A stretch of 64,000 nucleotides of DNA from Pseudomonadota bacterium (GTDB lineage Bacteria > Pseudomonadota > Alphaproteobacteria > Caulobacterales > Aquidulcibacteraceae): the NCBI GenBank assembly GCA_020161405.1, contig JAIUOD010000002.1, positions 434,001-498,000 on the forward strand. The letters are read 5' to 3'. Made by a program: the position numbers and the translations under genes. The notes under the pieces were generated by a model, which had not been told where the DNA came from, searched no databases, and worked only from the letters and a program-made list of their open reading frames with translations. Shown one piece after another: positions 29,037 through 37,351 of this stretch (the first letter of the stretch is position 1; each line of letters begins with the position of its first letter).

Positions 29037-29900
29037 TTATTGGCTTTTGTTCGCTAAAATTGTTTCTTGGGCAACTTTTTGAAGCGCGATTGCATCATCA
29101 CTAGATATGCCAAGTTCGAATGCCGCGCGCTCTTTTTTGCCAAATTGGGTGACATCATAGCCAGTAATAGTGCCAAAATCGACCAATGCATGTAGGTAAT
29201 AACCGTAATTAGAGGCATGATATTGATCCCAACCCCAAAGGTTTATTTTGCCAAAATCAACGCCATCATAGGGGTTTTTGTCGGCAATCCCAACTTCAAA
29301 TGCCCTGTTCCAAGCAAGGCCAACGGGAATCACATTTTTAATTTCGCCATTATTTGCAATAAGGGCGGCCTTATAGCCATCAAAAACGTCATTTCCCATT
29401 TGTTCAATCGGTTTTCCATACCAAAAACCACTTGGTTTATAGGTTTGATCTGCGCGCGACCATGTGGCGGTTAGATAAAGTTCGGCTTTTTTGTTTTTTG
29501 CCTTGAATGTTTGCGCAAGTTTTTGCGAATATTCGATTAATTTGGCGGGATTATTTGGGTTTTTGGCATCCAAAGTGGAATATGATTGCATAATTACAAT
29601 ATCCCACTTTCTATCAATTAATTTAAGTTTTTTATCAAAATGCGTATCAAGCCCCGAACCCGGAATGGTTTCAAGCGATATATCAAAATCCATATTCGCC
29701 TGTTTTGCCAAAGTCTTAAAAATAGACGGAACCCCGCCAATCCCTTCTTGGTTCAAATCACGCACATTTTCCGGATGATAAAACTGCGCCGAACCAGTCG
29801 CGCCATAGGTGAAAGAATTACCGATAAATAAAACCTTTTTGCTGTCTGCAAGGGCAGGGGTGAAAAGGAGGGTGAGGATAAGGGGGATAAAGCGATACAT
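29037..29900 (-). CDS. Secreted SGNH-hydrolase-fold protein
   Basis: This exported protein of about 287 residues has a signal peptide (LILTLLFTPALA-DS). The block-I motif is KVLFIGNSFTYG, where GNS replaces GDS but keeps the serine, as in some SGNH subfamilies. DIVIMQSYS occupies the position of block III, and DQYHASNYGYYL supplies the catalytic Asp/His region. The start at 29900 is preferred over a TTG five codons upstream. The substrate is unknown; polysaccharide or peptidoglycan esters are typical for the fold. Confidence 0.8.
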   Translation of the reverse strand: MYRFIPLILTLLFTPALADSKKVLFIGNSFTYGATGSAQFYHPENVRDLNQEGIGGVPSIFKTLAKQANMDFDISLETIPGSGLDTHFDKKLKLIDRKWDIVIMQSYSTLDAKNPNNPAKLIEYSQKLAQTFKAKNKKAELYLTATWSRADQTYKPSGFWYGKPIEQMGNDVFDGYKAALIANNGEIKNVIPVGLAWNRAFEVGIADKNPYDGVDFGKINLWGWDQYHASNYGYYLHALVDFGTITGYDVTQFGKKERAAFELGISSDDAIALQKVAQETILANKSQ

Positions 29901-29940
29901 GATAATGCAATACAAGAGATTGCTGGTTTTGCAAAATTAA

Positions 29941-29970
29941 AAATAAAAGCCCCAATCTTTAGATTGGGGC
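29941..29970 (-). terminator. Strong terminator of the sRNA candidate/toxin transcript
   Basis: GCCCCAATCT (29949-29958) and AGATTGGGGC (29961-29970) form a 10-bp complementary hairpin. On the minus strand it is followed by TTTTATTT. The hairpin could also work weakly in the plus direction. Confidence 0.85.
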
Positions 29971-30075
29971 TTGGTATTTTCTTAGGCTACCATATGCTTG
30001 TAATCGCATGGCTGATAGCCTGCCTGATTAACATTAAATGCAATCTAGGTCTTAATGCCCGATAACCGGGATACA
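29941..30075 (-). ncRNA. Candidate structured small RNA with its own promoter and terminator
   Basis: On the minus strand, a promoter TTGTAA-N17-TATACG (30081-30109) precedes a gene-free stretch of about 135 nt that ends in a strong terminator. Between them are a CCCG/CGGG hairpin (30058-30070), a CATTAA/TTAATG stem (30032-30057) and a GGCTA/TAGCC stem (29985-30020). No ORF is present. It does not match 6S, tmRNA, SRP RNA or RNase P features that I know. It could instead be the 3' UTR of the toxin gene immediately upstream. Confidence 0.45.
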
Positions 30076-30112
30076 GCTTCCGTATATCAGAAGTTGGTGC
30101 AAATTACAAGGA

Positions 30113-30496
30113 TTAAAATCCAAGACCATGTAGAACACCTTGGCGAACTGATTTTAAATCATCTTCCGTTAGGGTGGGATAAATATACTTTCTTCGCCCA
30201 ATTTTAATTGCATTAAGGCGATTTTTTGAAATATTCATAATCATATCACATTTTGCCCACACATCTAAATTTACTGGCGAATTTGGCATATAATTTTTTG
30301 ATAATTTTACAACGAAGGGTAAATTATGCTTTGGCGCCGTAGTCGAAAGCGGAATGATAGTAACTATTTCAGAACGATTAGGCAATTTTGGCGAAATAAT
30401 AACAACAGGCCGAACTTTGACCATTTCAGGGGGCTGAAAACCTTTAAAATCTGCAATGTATATGCTCCCTGCACGCGGATAATAATTTAATGCCAT
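30113..30496 (-). CDS. PemK/MazF-family toxin without a visible antitoxin
   Basis: This 127-residue protein has the PemK/MazF fold pattern: PRAGSIYIADF at the N-terminus, EMVKVRPVVIISP around residue 25 (the conserved Arg-Pro), then IVTIIPLSTTAPKHN. Family members are ribosome-independent or ribosome-dependent mRNA endonucleases that inhibit growth. An antitoxin gene normally sits directly upstream, but here the upstream 430 bp is a gene-free G-rich and repeat region, and only the sRNA candidate lies downstream. It may be a solitary, possibly non-toxic member; alphaproteobacteria carry such long single versions. Confidence 0.85.
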   Translation of the reverse strand: MALNYYPRAGSIYIADFKGFQPPEMVKVRPVVIISPKLPNRSEIVTIIPLSTTAPKHNLPFVVKLSKNYMPNSPVNLDVWAKCDMIMNISKNRLNAIKIGRRKYIYPTLTEDDLKSVRQGVLHGLGF

Positions 30497-30757
30497 TAGT
30501 TACTCTTACGTCTTCATTTTCAGCCTTAAATATTATTTTGAAGGCTAGTTCTTAGTATTGATAGATTTGATTGGAAATTAAAGCCCTTTCCACAATTTAA
30601 TAAGTATTCCCAAAAAATCAAATCATAATCACAAAATCTATCCGCGTTTTTTTGTTTGGGTTTATAATATTGGGTGGGGGGGTATTGGGTTTGTTTAGTG
30701 GGGTTTTTGGGGGTTGGATTGCTAACAAATCCTAACATTATTGAGGGGGTGGAAAAT
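30497..30757. other. Gene-free region with a G-quadruplex-like tract
   Basis: No credible gene lies between the toxin and the repeat element; an ORF across it merely reads through the palindromic repeat. At 30672-30713 the plus strand has five G-tracts of three or more (GGGTGGGGGGGTATTGGG, then GGGG and GGGGG), striking in this AT-rich genome. The promoter for the leftward toxin gene must lie near 30500-30560. Confidence 0.5.
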
Positions 30758-30928
30758 TCTCCTTCCCTATTATTGGGAAGGTGGCTCGCGCAGCGAGACG
30801 GAAGGGTAAGCGGTTTTGTGAAAAACCGCTTTGCCGTAAGGCAAAACAAGAAGATTGCTATTTGCTGAACCGTTTTACCCCTCAGTCACCTTCGGTGACA
30901 GCTCCCCAATAATTGGGGAGCAGAGCGG
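30758..30928. repeat. Mosaic palindromic repeat element, copy 2
   Basis: It shares the plan of the element at 24743-24899. CCTTCCC/GGGAAGG flanks a short loop, then TGGCTCGC-GCA-GCGAGACGG. A central part has two extra hairpins (AAGCGGTTTT/AAAAACCGCTT and TTTGCC/GGCAAA); CAGTCACC/GGTGAC and CTCCCC-AATAATT-GGGGAG follow. It again abuts the 3' end of a minus-strand gene, here the CckA-like gene. The non-coding inner part differs between copies while the framework is kept. Confidence 0.85.
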
Positions 30929-32863
30929 TTAGCCCGCAAGAACAGATTTCACTTTTTCCGCCAATTGGGTAAGTTCGAAAGGTTTTGGTAGGAAGGAGAT
31001 GTTCATATCGGCCTCTAATACTTTGCCGAAATCTTGTTCGGCATAGCCAGACATGAAGATTATATTGGTTTCGGTTAGGAAATCTTTGGCTTCGCGCAAC
31101 ATGGTTGGGCCGTCCATGATTGGCATTACCACGTCGGAGATTAGAAGGTCGAAAGAATTTGGACGCTCGGTCAAAATCTCAAGGGCTTCTTCGCCATCGC
31201 CCGCCTCGGTAACGTCATAGCCACGTTGGCGTAAAAGAAGGGCGGTAATTTCGCGTAATCTATCTTCATCTTCAACAAGCAGGATTTTGCCTTGGCCTGA
31301 AAGGTTTTTGGCGCGTTTTGGTGGATCGTTTGGCGCGGCAACTGGCGCGGCAATTTCGGCGATTTCAGTGGTGGCAGGAAGGAAAACACTAAAACTCGTG
31401 CCTTTGCCGACTGCGGTGTCAATTGTGATATAGCCGCCCGATTGTTTGACAATGCCATAAACGCTTGCCATTCCAATGCCTGTGCCTTTGCCACTATCCT
31501 TGGTGGTGAAGAATGGTTCGAATATGTTTTTGGCGACCTCCTCACTCATGCCTGTGCCATTATCTTTGACGGAAATTTGGCAATATTTGCAATCGGGAAT
31601 ATCAACCAAACGCTCATCCTTAAGGGCGGCGATAATATCATCCTTGGTGGCGATTTCAGTTTTAACTGAAACATTACCGCCATTCGGATTATGGGTTAAT
31701 ACCGCATCACGCGCATTTGTGATAAGGTTCATAAAGACGGTTTCAAGTTGTTGTTTATCAGCCAAAACAGGTGGTAAATCGCGGCCGTGGCGAATATCAA
31801 GTTTGATACGTTCGTCCAAAACCTGATTAAGAAGGAATTCAAAATCGGATAAAACCGCGCCAATATCCAAAACCTCACGGCGAATGGTTTGCTTTCTTGA
31901 GAAGGCAAGCAGGGTGTGAACAAGGCTTGCGCCGCGTAAAGATGTGTTGCGAACGTTTTGAAGCTCTTGATATGATGGGTCGCCAACTGTGTGACGCATT
32001 AATAAAACATCGGTGTTTAAAAGGATAATTGAAAGTATATTATTTAATTCATGCGCCATATCGGCGGCGATTTTGCCGATAACTTCCATTTTATTGGCTT
32101 GATTAAGGCGACCTTCCATTTCGCGCCTATCGGATATATCAATTAACAGAAGCGCTGAGCCTTTTTCACCATCTTCAAGCAACCAGCCTTCGCAAATAGT
32201 TTGCGGGTTGTTTTTCATTATTAGGTCGATTGGGGCTTGATTGCCGATTTTAAGTTTTGAAAAGGCTTCAAAATCTTTTTCGTCAATAATATCTTTGATA
32301 TTTGCACCCGATTTTAGGCCAGATATACGTTCAAAAGCGGGGTTGGTGCCGATGATTTGGGCATCTTTAATATCGCGCTTTGAAAGCCTTGCAAGGCCAA
32401 GGGGGGCGCCTTTTATAAGATCATTAAGGTTGGCACTTGAAATGCGTGGCACTTCGGCGATTTTTTCGATTTCAATATCTTTAACTTCGATATTTGGGGT
32501 AATTAATTCTTTTGGTTTTTCTTCGGTGATTTCTTTTTTAGGTGGTGTATCAAGGGCAAGGCAGCGCACAAGAACATCATTGCCAAGTGGTGAAATTTGC
32601 ATAACAAAATCATCGGTTTTTTCTGTGATGGCTTTGTTTTTGCGCATTGATTTTTGAAGACGATAAAGCACGTCTTTGGGTGCACTTTGTTCAAAAATAT
32701 CGCCAAAATTGCCATCTTTCAGCGAAATTCGCCATTCAGGATTGGCAAATTGCAAATCACCATTACGCAAAAAAATTGCCGCAGGTTCGTGAAAAGAACT
32801 AAGAAGCTGCACCGCAAATTTTGCGTTTATTGGTTCTGCTTTGAGAAAGGGTAATAATGACAT
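30929..32863 (-). CDS. cckA: CckA-like hybrid histidine kinase
   Basis: This 644-residue hybrid kinase probably phosphorylates the CtrA pathway through ChpT. Two PAS-like regions (about 15-105 and 145-245) precede the H-box AHELNNIL (His271), the N-box NLITNARDA (379-387), the G-boxes DNGTGM and GKGTGIGM, and a C-terminal receiver (525-644) with VEDED and the phospho-acceptor Asp577 in LLISDVVMP. Unlike Caulobacter CckA, no transmembrane helices are visible at the N-terminus. The identification rests on domain order and on its position directly after fliQ-fliR-flhB, two bases from the flhB stop. ChpT and CtrA are not in the window. Confidence 0.85.
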   Translation of the reverse strand: MSLLPFLKAEPINAKFAVQLLSSFHEPAAIFLRNGDLQFANPEWRISLKDGNFGDIFEQSAPKDVLYRLQKSMRKNKAITEKTDDFVMQISPLGNDVLVRCLALDTPPKKEITEEKPKELITPNIEVKDIEIEKIAEVPRISSANLNDLIKGAPLGLARLSKRDIKDAQIIGTNPAFERISGLKSGANIKDIIDEKDFEAFSKLKIGNQAPIDLIMKNNPQTICEGWLLEDGEKGSALLLIDISDRREMEGRLNQANKMEVIGKIAADMAHELNNILSIILLNTDVLLMRHTVGDPSYQELQNVRNTSLRGASLVHTLLAFSRKQTIRREVLDIGAVLSDFEFLLNQVLDERIKLDIRHGRDLPPVLADKQQLETVFMNLITNARDAVLTHNPNGGNVSVKTEIATKDDIIAALKDERLVDIPDCKYCQISVKDNGTGMSEEVAKNIFEPFFTTKDSGKGTGIGMASVYGIVKQSGGYITIDTAVGKGTSFSVFLPATTEIAEIAAPVAAPNDPPKRAKNLSGQGKILLVEDEDRLREITALLLRQRGYDVTEAGDGEEALEILTERPNSFDLLISDVVMPIMDGPTMLREAKDFLTETNIIFMSGYAEQDFGKVLEADMNISFLPKPFELTQLAEKVKSVLAG

Positions 32864-32865
32864 TT

Positions 32866-33954
32866 CTAACCTATTGGAATAGTTTGGGTTGATTTCTTGC
32901 GATTGGCAATACTTAAGATTGTGCCAATGATTTTTGCTACTGCTTCATAATGTTCAGCAGGAATGGTTTCTTCGATATCGACGCTTGCGAAAAGGGCGCG
33001 GGCAAGGGGGCGATCTTCGATGATTGGAATATTGTGCTCTTTTGCGACTTCACGAATTTGCAATGCAACCCTATCAATACCTTTTGCAAGACAAATCGGC
33101 GCCAAATCTTCCCCTGGTACGTATTTTAACGCCACCGCAAAGTGGGTTGGGTTGGTTATAACAACTGTAGCCTTGGGCACGTTTTGCATCATGCGTTGGC
33201 GTGCTTTTTTTGCACGGATTTGCTTTAATTTACCCTTTATAAGTGGGTCACCTTCGGTGTTTTTATATTCTTCCTTCATCTCATGTTTCGACATTTTATT
33301 GCGCTTCATGAAGCTTTGACGTTGAAAGAAATAATCGGCCCCCGCAAAAACACCCAAAACAATAAGCAATTTCATCAAAAGTTCTTTTAAAACCGCACCT
33401 ATGAATTTTCCCAATTCAGTGGGTTCAAGACTTATAATGTTTTCGGTTGCCCCAAGTTTTGGCTTAATAACATTATAGGCAACAATGCCCAAAACCATAA
33501 CTTTAAACAAGGTTTTTAAAAATTGTACCAATGCATCCTTGCCAAAAAGGCGTTTAAACCCTGCAATCGGGCTTATTTTATCTGGCTTTGGCATAAGTTT
33601 TTCGGCATTGAACATAAGGCCAGTTTGCCCCGTATGCCCCGCAATAGCCGCAATTGACATTGCACCCATCAAAACTGCAAGTGCAATTCCAACATGATAC
33701 ATAATATCAAACATTAGACGTTGAAGGGATCCACCACTTATTTCAATTTGTTCAGGGCGTTCAATGAAATTGCGGCAATAAGCCATAATTTCGCCCGATA
33801 TACGCCCACCCATATTGATTAAAATCATTGCGCCAACTGCAAGTATCAAAAGCGCACTTACATCTTGGGATTTTATTACATCGCCTTTTTCGCGCGCCTG
33901 TTGCAGCTTTCGCGGGGTGGGGTCAAAGGTTTTTTCGCTTTCGTCCTCTTCCAT
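32866..33954 (-). CDS. flhB: Flagellar export protein FlhB
   Basis: FlhB is the inner-membrane export-gate component that switches substrate specificity of the flagellar type III apparatus. The 362-residue protein has the N-terminal signature EKTFDPTPRKLQQAREKGDV, four membrane segments, and the self-cleaving NPTH motif (ITNPTHFAVAL) in the cytoplasmic domain. It is third in the fliQ-fliR-flhB-cckA operon, eight bases behind fliR. The absence of a type III secretion effector context supports flagellar FlhB over its injectisome relatives. Confidence 0.97.
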   Translation of the reverse strand: MEEDESEKTFDPTPRKLQQAREKGDVIKSQDVSALLILAVGAMILINMGGRISGEIMAYCRNFIERPEQIEISGGSLQRLMFDIMYHVGIALAVLMGAMSIAAIAGHTGQTGLMFNAEKLMPKPDKISPIAGFKRLFGKDALVQFLKTLFKVMVLGIVAYNVIKPKLGATENIISLEPTELGKFIGAVLKELLMKLLIVLGVFAGADYFFQRQSFMKRNKMSKHEMKEEYKNTEGDPLIKGKLKQIRAKKARQRMMQNVPKATVVITNPTHFAVALKYVPGEDLAPICLAKGIDRVALQIREVAKEHNIPIIEDRPLARALFASVDIEETIPAEHYEAVAKIIGTILSIANRKKSTQTIPIG

Positions 33955-33962
33955 AATGCCCC

Positions 33963-34712
33963 CTATTGCAGCGATTGCGCAGCGCGCATCATCGCATTAA
34001 GCCAAAGCATTATGCCGCCGCCGATAGAAAGCATAAAAATGAAGATACCAAACAAAACCTGTGCTGGTTGTGTTATGAAAAACACCTGAATGGATGGCGC
34101 GGCACGGTTAATTAATCCAAGTGCAACGTTATAAATAATCGAAAACACAATCAAAGGGGCTGCCATTTGAAATGCGATTTGAAAACTTTGTGAAAAACTT
34201 TCAATTATCCATTGTGCGCCAATATTTGATGGAAAATGACCATTTGGAGCAAAATTATTATATGAATTAAGCGCACCAAGAATGAACCAATGATGCACAT
34301 TACTTTCAAGAAGAACAACAACGCCAACAATTCCTAAAAAGCTTGAGAAAATACTATCTTGCGTGCTCTGGGCGGGGTCAATTGTCATGGCAAAGGCAAG
34401 GCCAGTTTGAAAACCAATAATTGTACCCGCTATTGCCAAAGCCGCATATAAAATTCGTGTTGAAAAACCAATTGCAAGGCCGATTAAAACTTCGACAAAA
34501 ATCATTGCGAACATTCCCGAATTATCAACGGGAAGGGGCGGTAATTTTGCTGAAACCAATGGTGCAATTATTGCGGCAATAAAAAGTGCAAGTGCAAGGC
34601 GAAAACGCGGCGGAACACTGCTGTCACCAATTCCAGGGGCAAGCATCAAAAACGCCCCAATTCGTGCAAATACAAGGCCGATTGCCCATATTTGTGTGGG
34701 GATAAATTCCAT
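33963..34712 (-). CDS. fliR: Flagellar export protein FliR
   Basis: FliR is an integral membrane subunit of the flagellar export gate that assembles with FliP and FliQ. The 249-residue sequence has about six hydrophobic segments and the usual opening of the family (FARIGAFLMLAPGIGDSSVPPR). Its ATG overlaps the fliQ stop as TAATG, implying translational coupling. It is essential for export of rod, hook and filament proteins in studied bacteria. Confidence 0.96.
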   Translation of the reverse strand: MEFIPTQIWAIGLVFARIGAFLMLAPGIGDSSVPPRFRLALALFIAAIIAPLVSAKLPPLPVDNSGMFAMIFVEVLIGLAIGFSTRILYAALAIAGTIIGFQTGLAFAMTIDPAQSTQDSIFSSFLGIVGVVVLLESNVHHWFILGALNSYNNFAPNGHFPSNIGAQWIIESFSQSFQIAFQMAAPLIVFSIIYNVALGLINRAAPSIQVFFITQPAQVLFGIFIFMLSIGGGIMLWLNAMMRAAQSLQ

Positions 34713-34987
34713 TATCCACCTTGCCCAAAGGATGCGATACGCGCCATTGTTTCAACAAAAAAATCGTTTAATAATGCGCCCATTAATGGCAAAAAAATCA
34801 AAAGCGCGGCAAAAACCGCCAAAATTTTGGGAACGAAAACAAGTGTCATTTCTTGAACTTGTGTCAAAGCTTGAAGAAGGCCAATAACAACGCCAACCAC
34901 AAGGCCAACAAGCATAACAGGTGCGCTCATGGCGATTATTAACCAGACCGAGCTTCGGGCAACATCTAAAACTTGATTTGGTTCCAT
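34712..34987 (-). CDS. fliQ: Flagellar export protein FliQ
   Basis: FliQ is a 91-residue two-helix membrane protein of the export gate. The sequence has two hydrophobic hairpins (SSVWLIIAMSAPVMLVGLVVG and KILAVFAALLIFLPLMG) around the conserved ALTQVQEMTL loop. It is the first gene of the operon that continues through fliR, flhB and the CckA-like kinase. A TTAACCAT octamer lies 61-68 bp upstream. Confidence 0.95.
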   Translation of the reverse strand: MEPNQVLDVARSSVWLIIAMSAPVMLVGLVVGVVIGLLQALTQVQEMTLVFVPKILAVFAALLIFLPLMGALLNDFFVETMARIASFGQGG

Positions 34988-35047
34988 AATTTAGTCCACA
35001 TTCTGTTGATTTTATGCAATTCTTGCTGGTGCGATTGTAGTAAAAAT

Positions 35048-35055
35048 ATGGTTAA
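35048..35055 (-). promoter_or_regulatory. CtrA half-site upstream of fliQ
   Basis: The octamer TTAACCAT, read towards fliQ, equals the Caulobacter CtrA half-site consensus. It lies 61-68 bp upstream of the fliQ ATG. The Caulobacter fliQ operon is a known CtrA target, which raises confidence, but no second TTAA at the right spacing is present. Confidence 0.4.
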
Positions 35056-35180
35056 TTTTTGGTGTATTTTGGTGATGTAATAACTAAAGTTTTTCAATTT
35101 GCCTTATTGTTATAAATGTTTAAAACTTGGGGTGCAAAAGGCATTATTCCTTCCCGATAAAAGGCAAAAAAGAGATACAA

Positions 35181-37214
35181 ATGAAATCAAATATTTTTCA
35201 AGAAGTTTTAAATATCAATCTTAATCGCCGTAGTGTTTTGGGGGCAATGGCGGCAATACCGGCACTAAACCTAATTGGAACACAGGCGGCGGCGCAAGTT
35301 GCATCATTTAAATCTGTTCCAGAAAATAATTTTGATACCGTTACTGTTCCTGAAGGTTATGAATGGAATAAATTGATTTCATGGGGCGATGCGCTTTTTG
35401 AAGATATTGATGATCCAAAAGTTCAACCAGGTGCACCATTTGTTTTTAACCGTACTGAGCAAGAAAAGCGTATGGGAACTTGTAATGATATGATGGCAAT
35501 TTTCCCAAAAAAATATCAATATCCATGGCCTGATAATGGCACAGATTGGATTTTCTGCTCCAATAATGAATATGTTTCGCCTTATTTGACGCTTACTTCT
35601 GAAGATGGAAAATTAAATGCAAGTGCACAAGAAGTCGAAGCTTTATATGCGGCGCAAGGTGTAACAATTTATGAAGTAAGACACGAAAATCGTAATTGGA
35701 ATGTTATTAAAAACCCAAGTCTTGGCAAAGGCTTAAATAGAAGAATTACACCATTTACTGAAGTTATTTATGATGGCCCTGCCAAAAATCATCCTTGGAT
35801 AAAGCGTGCATCTGAAGTTGTAAATCAAAGTGAAAAATACTTGGGAAATCTTCCGAAAAATAAGGATGGTGTCCTATCTGGCACAATGCAGAATTGCGCT
35901 GGCGGTTATACGCCATGGGGAACATATCTAACTTGCGAAGAAAATATTGATAATATGTTTTTCAATAGTGATTACCAAAGCCAAAATCTAAACGATGCGC
36001 GCAAAGAAGCAGGGTTTGAATTTGATGAATCAAGTTTCGGTCTTGGCAATAATTGGAAACTCGGCGGCCCAATGCAATTTGACCTTGCAAGAAATCCGTA
36101 TGGTGCGTCACTTTATGGCTGGATTGTTGAAATCGACCCATATGACCCAAATTGGACGCCGCGCAAACATACGGCATTAGGGCGCAAGAAAAATGAAGCC
36201 GCGACAACTGTTATTACAAAATCGGGTCAAATTGCGGTTTATACTGGTGATGATCAGGCCAATGAATTTGTTTATAAATTTGTTACCACTGGTAAGTTTG
36301 ACGCCAAAAACCGTATTAAAAACCGTGATTTATTATCAAGTGGCAAATTATATGCCGCACGTTTTGAAGCTGATGGCACTGGGCGTTGGATTGAAATCAA
36401 TTTAAAGGCCGCAAATGCCGCGCCGCGCACTATGTTTGAAGCCCCATTCAAGGATGAAGGCGATTTAATGGTTCGCGCACGCGAGGCTGCGCGCCGCCTT
36501 GGCGCCACCCAAATGGACAGGCCAGAAGATGTCGAAAGCCCTGTTGACGGAACATTCATCGGCAAGGGCGCGGTCTATTTAGTTTGCACTGGCAATCAAA
36601 CTTCTGAAGGCATTAATGGTAATGTCGCCAACCCGCGCCGTAAAAATGAAGCGGGGGCAACTGAAAAAAACTTTACGGGGCAAATAATTCGCATCAACGA
36701 AGAAAATGGCGACCATGCAAAAACAAAGTTTACATGGGAAGTTTTTGTAATGGGCGGCGACCATTCAGCAGAGTTTGCGCCAAATAAGCGTAATGATGGC
36801 GAAACCTATAATCTTTCATCATGGAAAGATGGTAAACCAACCACATTAGGTGATAGGTTTGCAATGCCTGATAATATTACTTTTGATAAAAAAGGCTTTG
36901 CATTTTTCACAACCGATGGAACACCCGATAATTTCCCATGCAATGACGGAATTTACGTGGTTTCAACGACTGCCCCTGCACCGCGCGTAGTTAAGCGCTT
37001 TTTGACTGGGCCAATTGGTTGCGAAATTACTGGACCATTATTGTCACGCGATAATAAAACCTTCTTTTGCGGCCTTCAACACATTGGCGATGAAGACCCA
37101 AAAGGCAATCGCTATCGCGGCAAAGAAGACAAATCACATTCAACCTTCCCAAACCAAGTCTGGCCACGTGATACGATTGTATATGTGACTAGGAAAGATG
37201 GTGGGGTTATTTAA
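35181..37214 (+). CDS. PhoX-family (DUF839) protein, probable secreted phosphatase
   Basis: This exported protein has about 677 residues. The N-terminus carries a twin-arginine signal (NRRSVLGAMAAIPALNL, cleavage near AAA-QV), consistent with folding and cofactor loading before export. The body has PhoX-type blocks, including WIFCSNNEYVSP, YLTCEENIDNMFF and NPYGASLYGWIVEIDP, plus TPDNFPCNDGIYV near the C-terminus. PhoX enzymes are calcium/iron-dependent alkaline phosphatases that release phosphate from organic esters. No clear Pho box was seen upstream, so phosphate control is unproven. The ATG at 35181 was chosen over a TTG 18 codons earlier. Confidence 0.88.
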   Translation: MKSNIFQEVLNINLNRRSVLGAMAAIPALNLIGTQAAAQVASFKSVPENNFDTVTVPEGYEWNKLISWGDALFEDIDDPKVQPGAPFVFNRTEQEKRMGTCNDMMAIFPKKYQYPWPDNGTDWIFCSNNEYVSPYLTLTSEDGKLNASAQEVEALYAAQGVTIYEVRHENRNWNVIKNPSLGKGLNRRITPFTEVIYDGPAKNHPWIKRASEVVNQSEKYLGNLPKNKDGVLSGTMQNCAGGYTPWGTYLTCEENIDNMFFNSDYQSQNLNDARKEAGFEFDESSFGLGNNWKLGGPMQFDLARNPYGASLYGWIVEIDPYDPNWTPRKHTALGRKKNEAATTVITKSGQIAVYTGDDQANEFVYKFVTTGKFDAKNRIKNRDLLSSGKLYAARFEADGTGRWIEINLKAANAAPRTMFEAPFKDEGDLMVRAREAARRLGATQMDRPEDVESPVDGTFIGKGAVYLVCTGNQTSEGINGNVANPRRKNEAGATEKNFTGQIIRINEENGDHAKTKFTWEVFVMGGDHSAEFAPNKRNDGETYNLSSWKDGKPTTLGDRFAMPDNITFDKKGFAFFTTDGTPDNFPCNDGIYVVSTTAPAPRVVKRFLTGPIGCEITGPLLSRDNKTFFCGLQHIGDEDPKGNRYRGKEDKSHSTFPNQVWPRDTIVYVTRKDGGVI

Positions 37215-37287
37215 TTGCGATGAGCCCCAAAATTTTGGCGAATTTTGGACAAGGCGAAGAGCAGGAAATAATTACGAATTAGAGAAA

Positions 37288-37322
37288 ATTCATGCTCCCC
37301 CGCTTCGCAGGCGAGCATGAAT
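37288..37322. terminator. Hairpin between convergent genes
   Basis: Perfect 10-bp arms ATTCATGCTC/GAGCATGAAT enclose a 15-nt loop (CCCCGCTTCGCAGGC). An A-rich tract precedes it and an AT-rich tract follows it, so it may terminate both the PhoX and the aminopeptidase transcripts. Confidence 0.6.
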
Positions 37323-37351
37323 ATATTTAAAATTAATAATTGTAATTAAAA

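Noticed and set aside
30001..30110. 6S RNA, tmRNA or SRP RNA
   Set aside because: No conserved 6S central bulge, tRNA-like end or SRP GGAAGCAGCC-type loop is present; left as an unassigned small-RNA candidate.
30526..30849. 107-residue minus-strand ORF upstream of the toxin, considered as an antitoxin
   Set aside because: It reads through the palindromic repeat and the G-rich tract, has low-complexity sequence and no antitoxin features.
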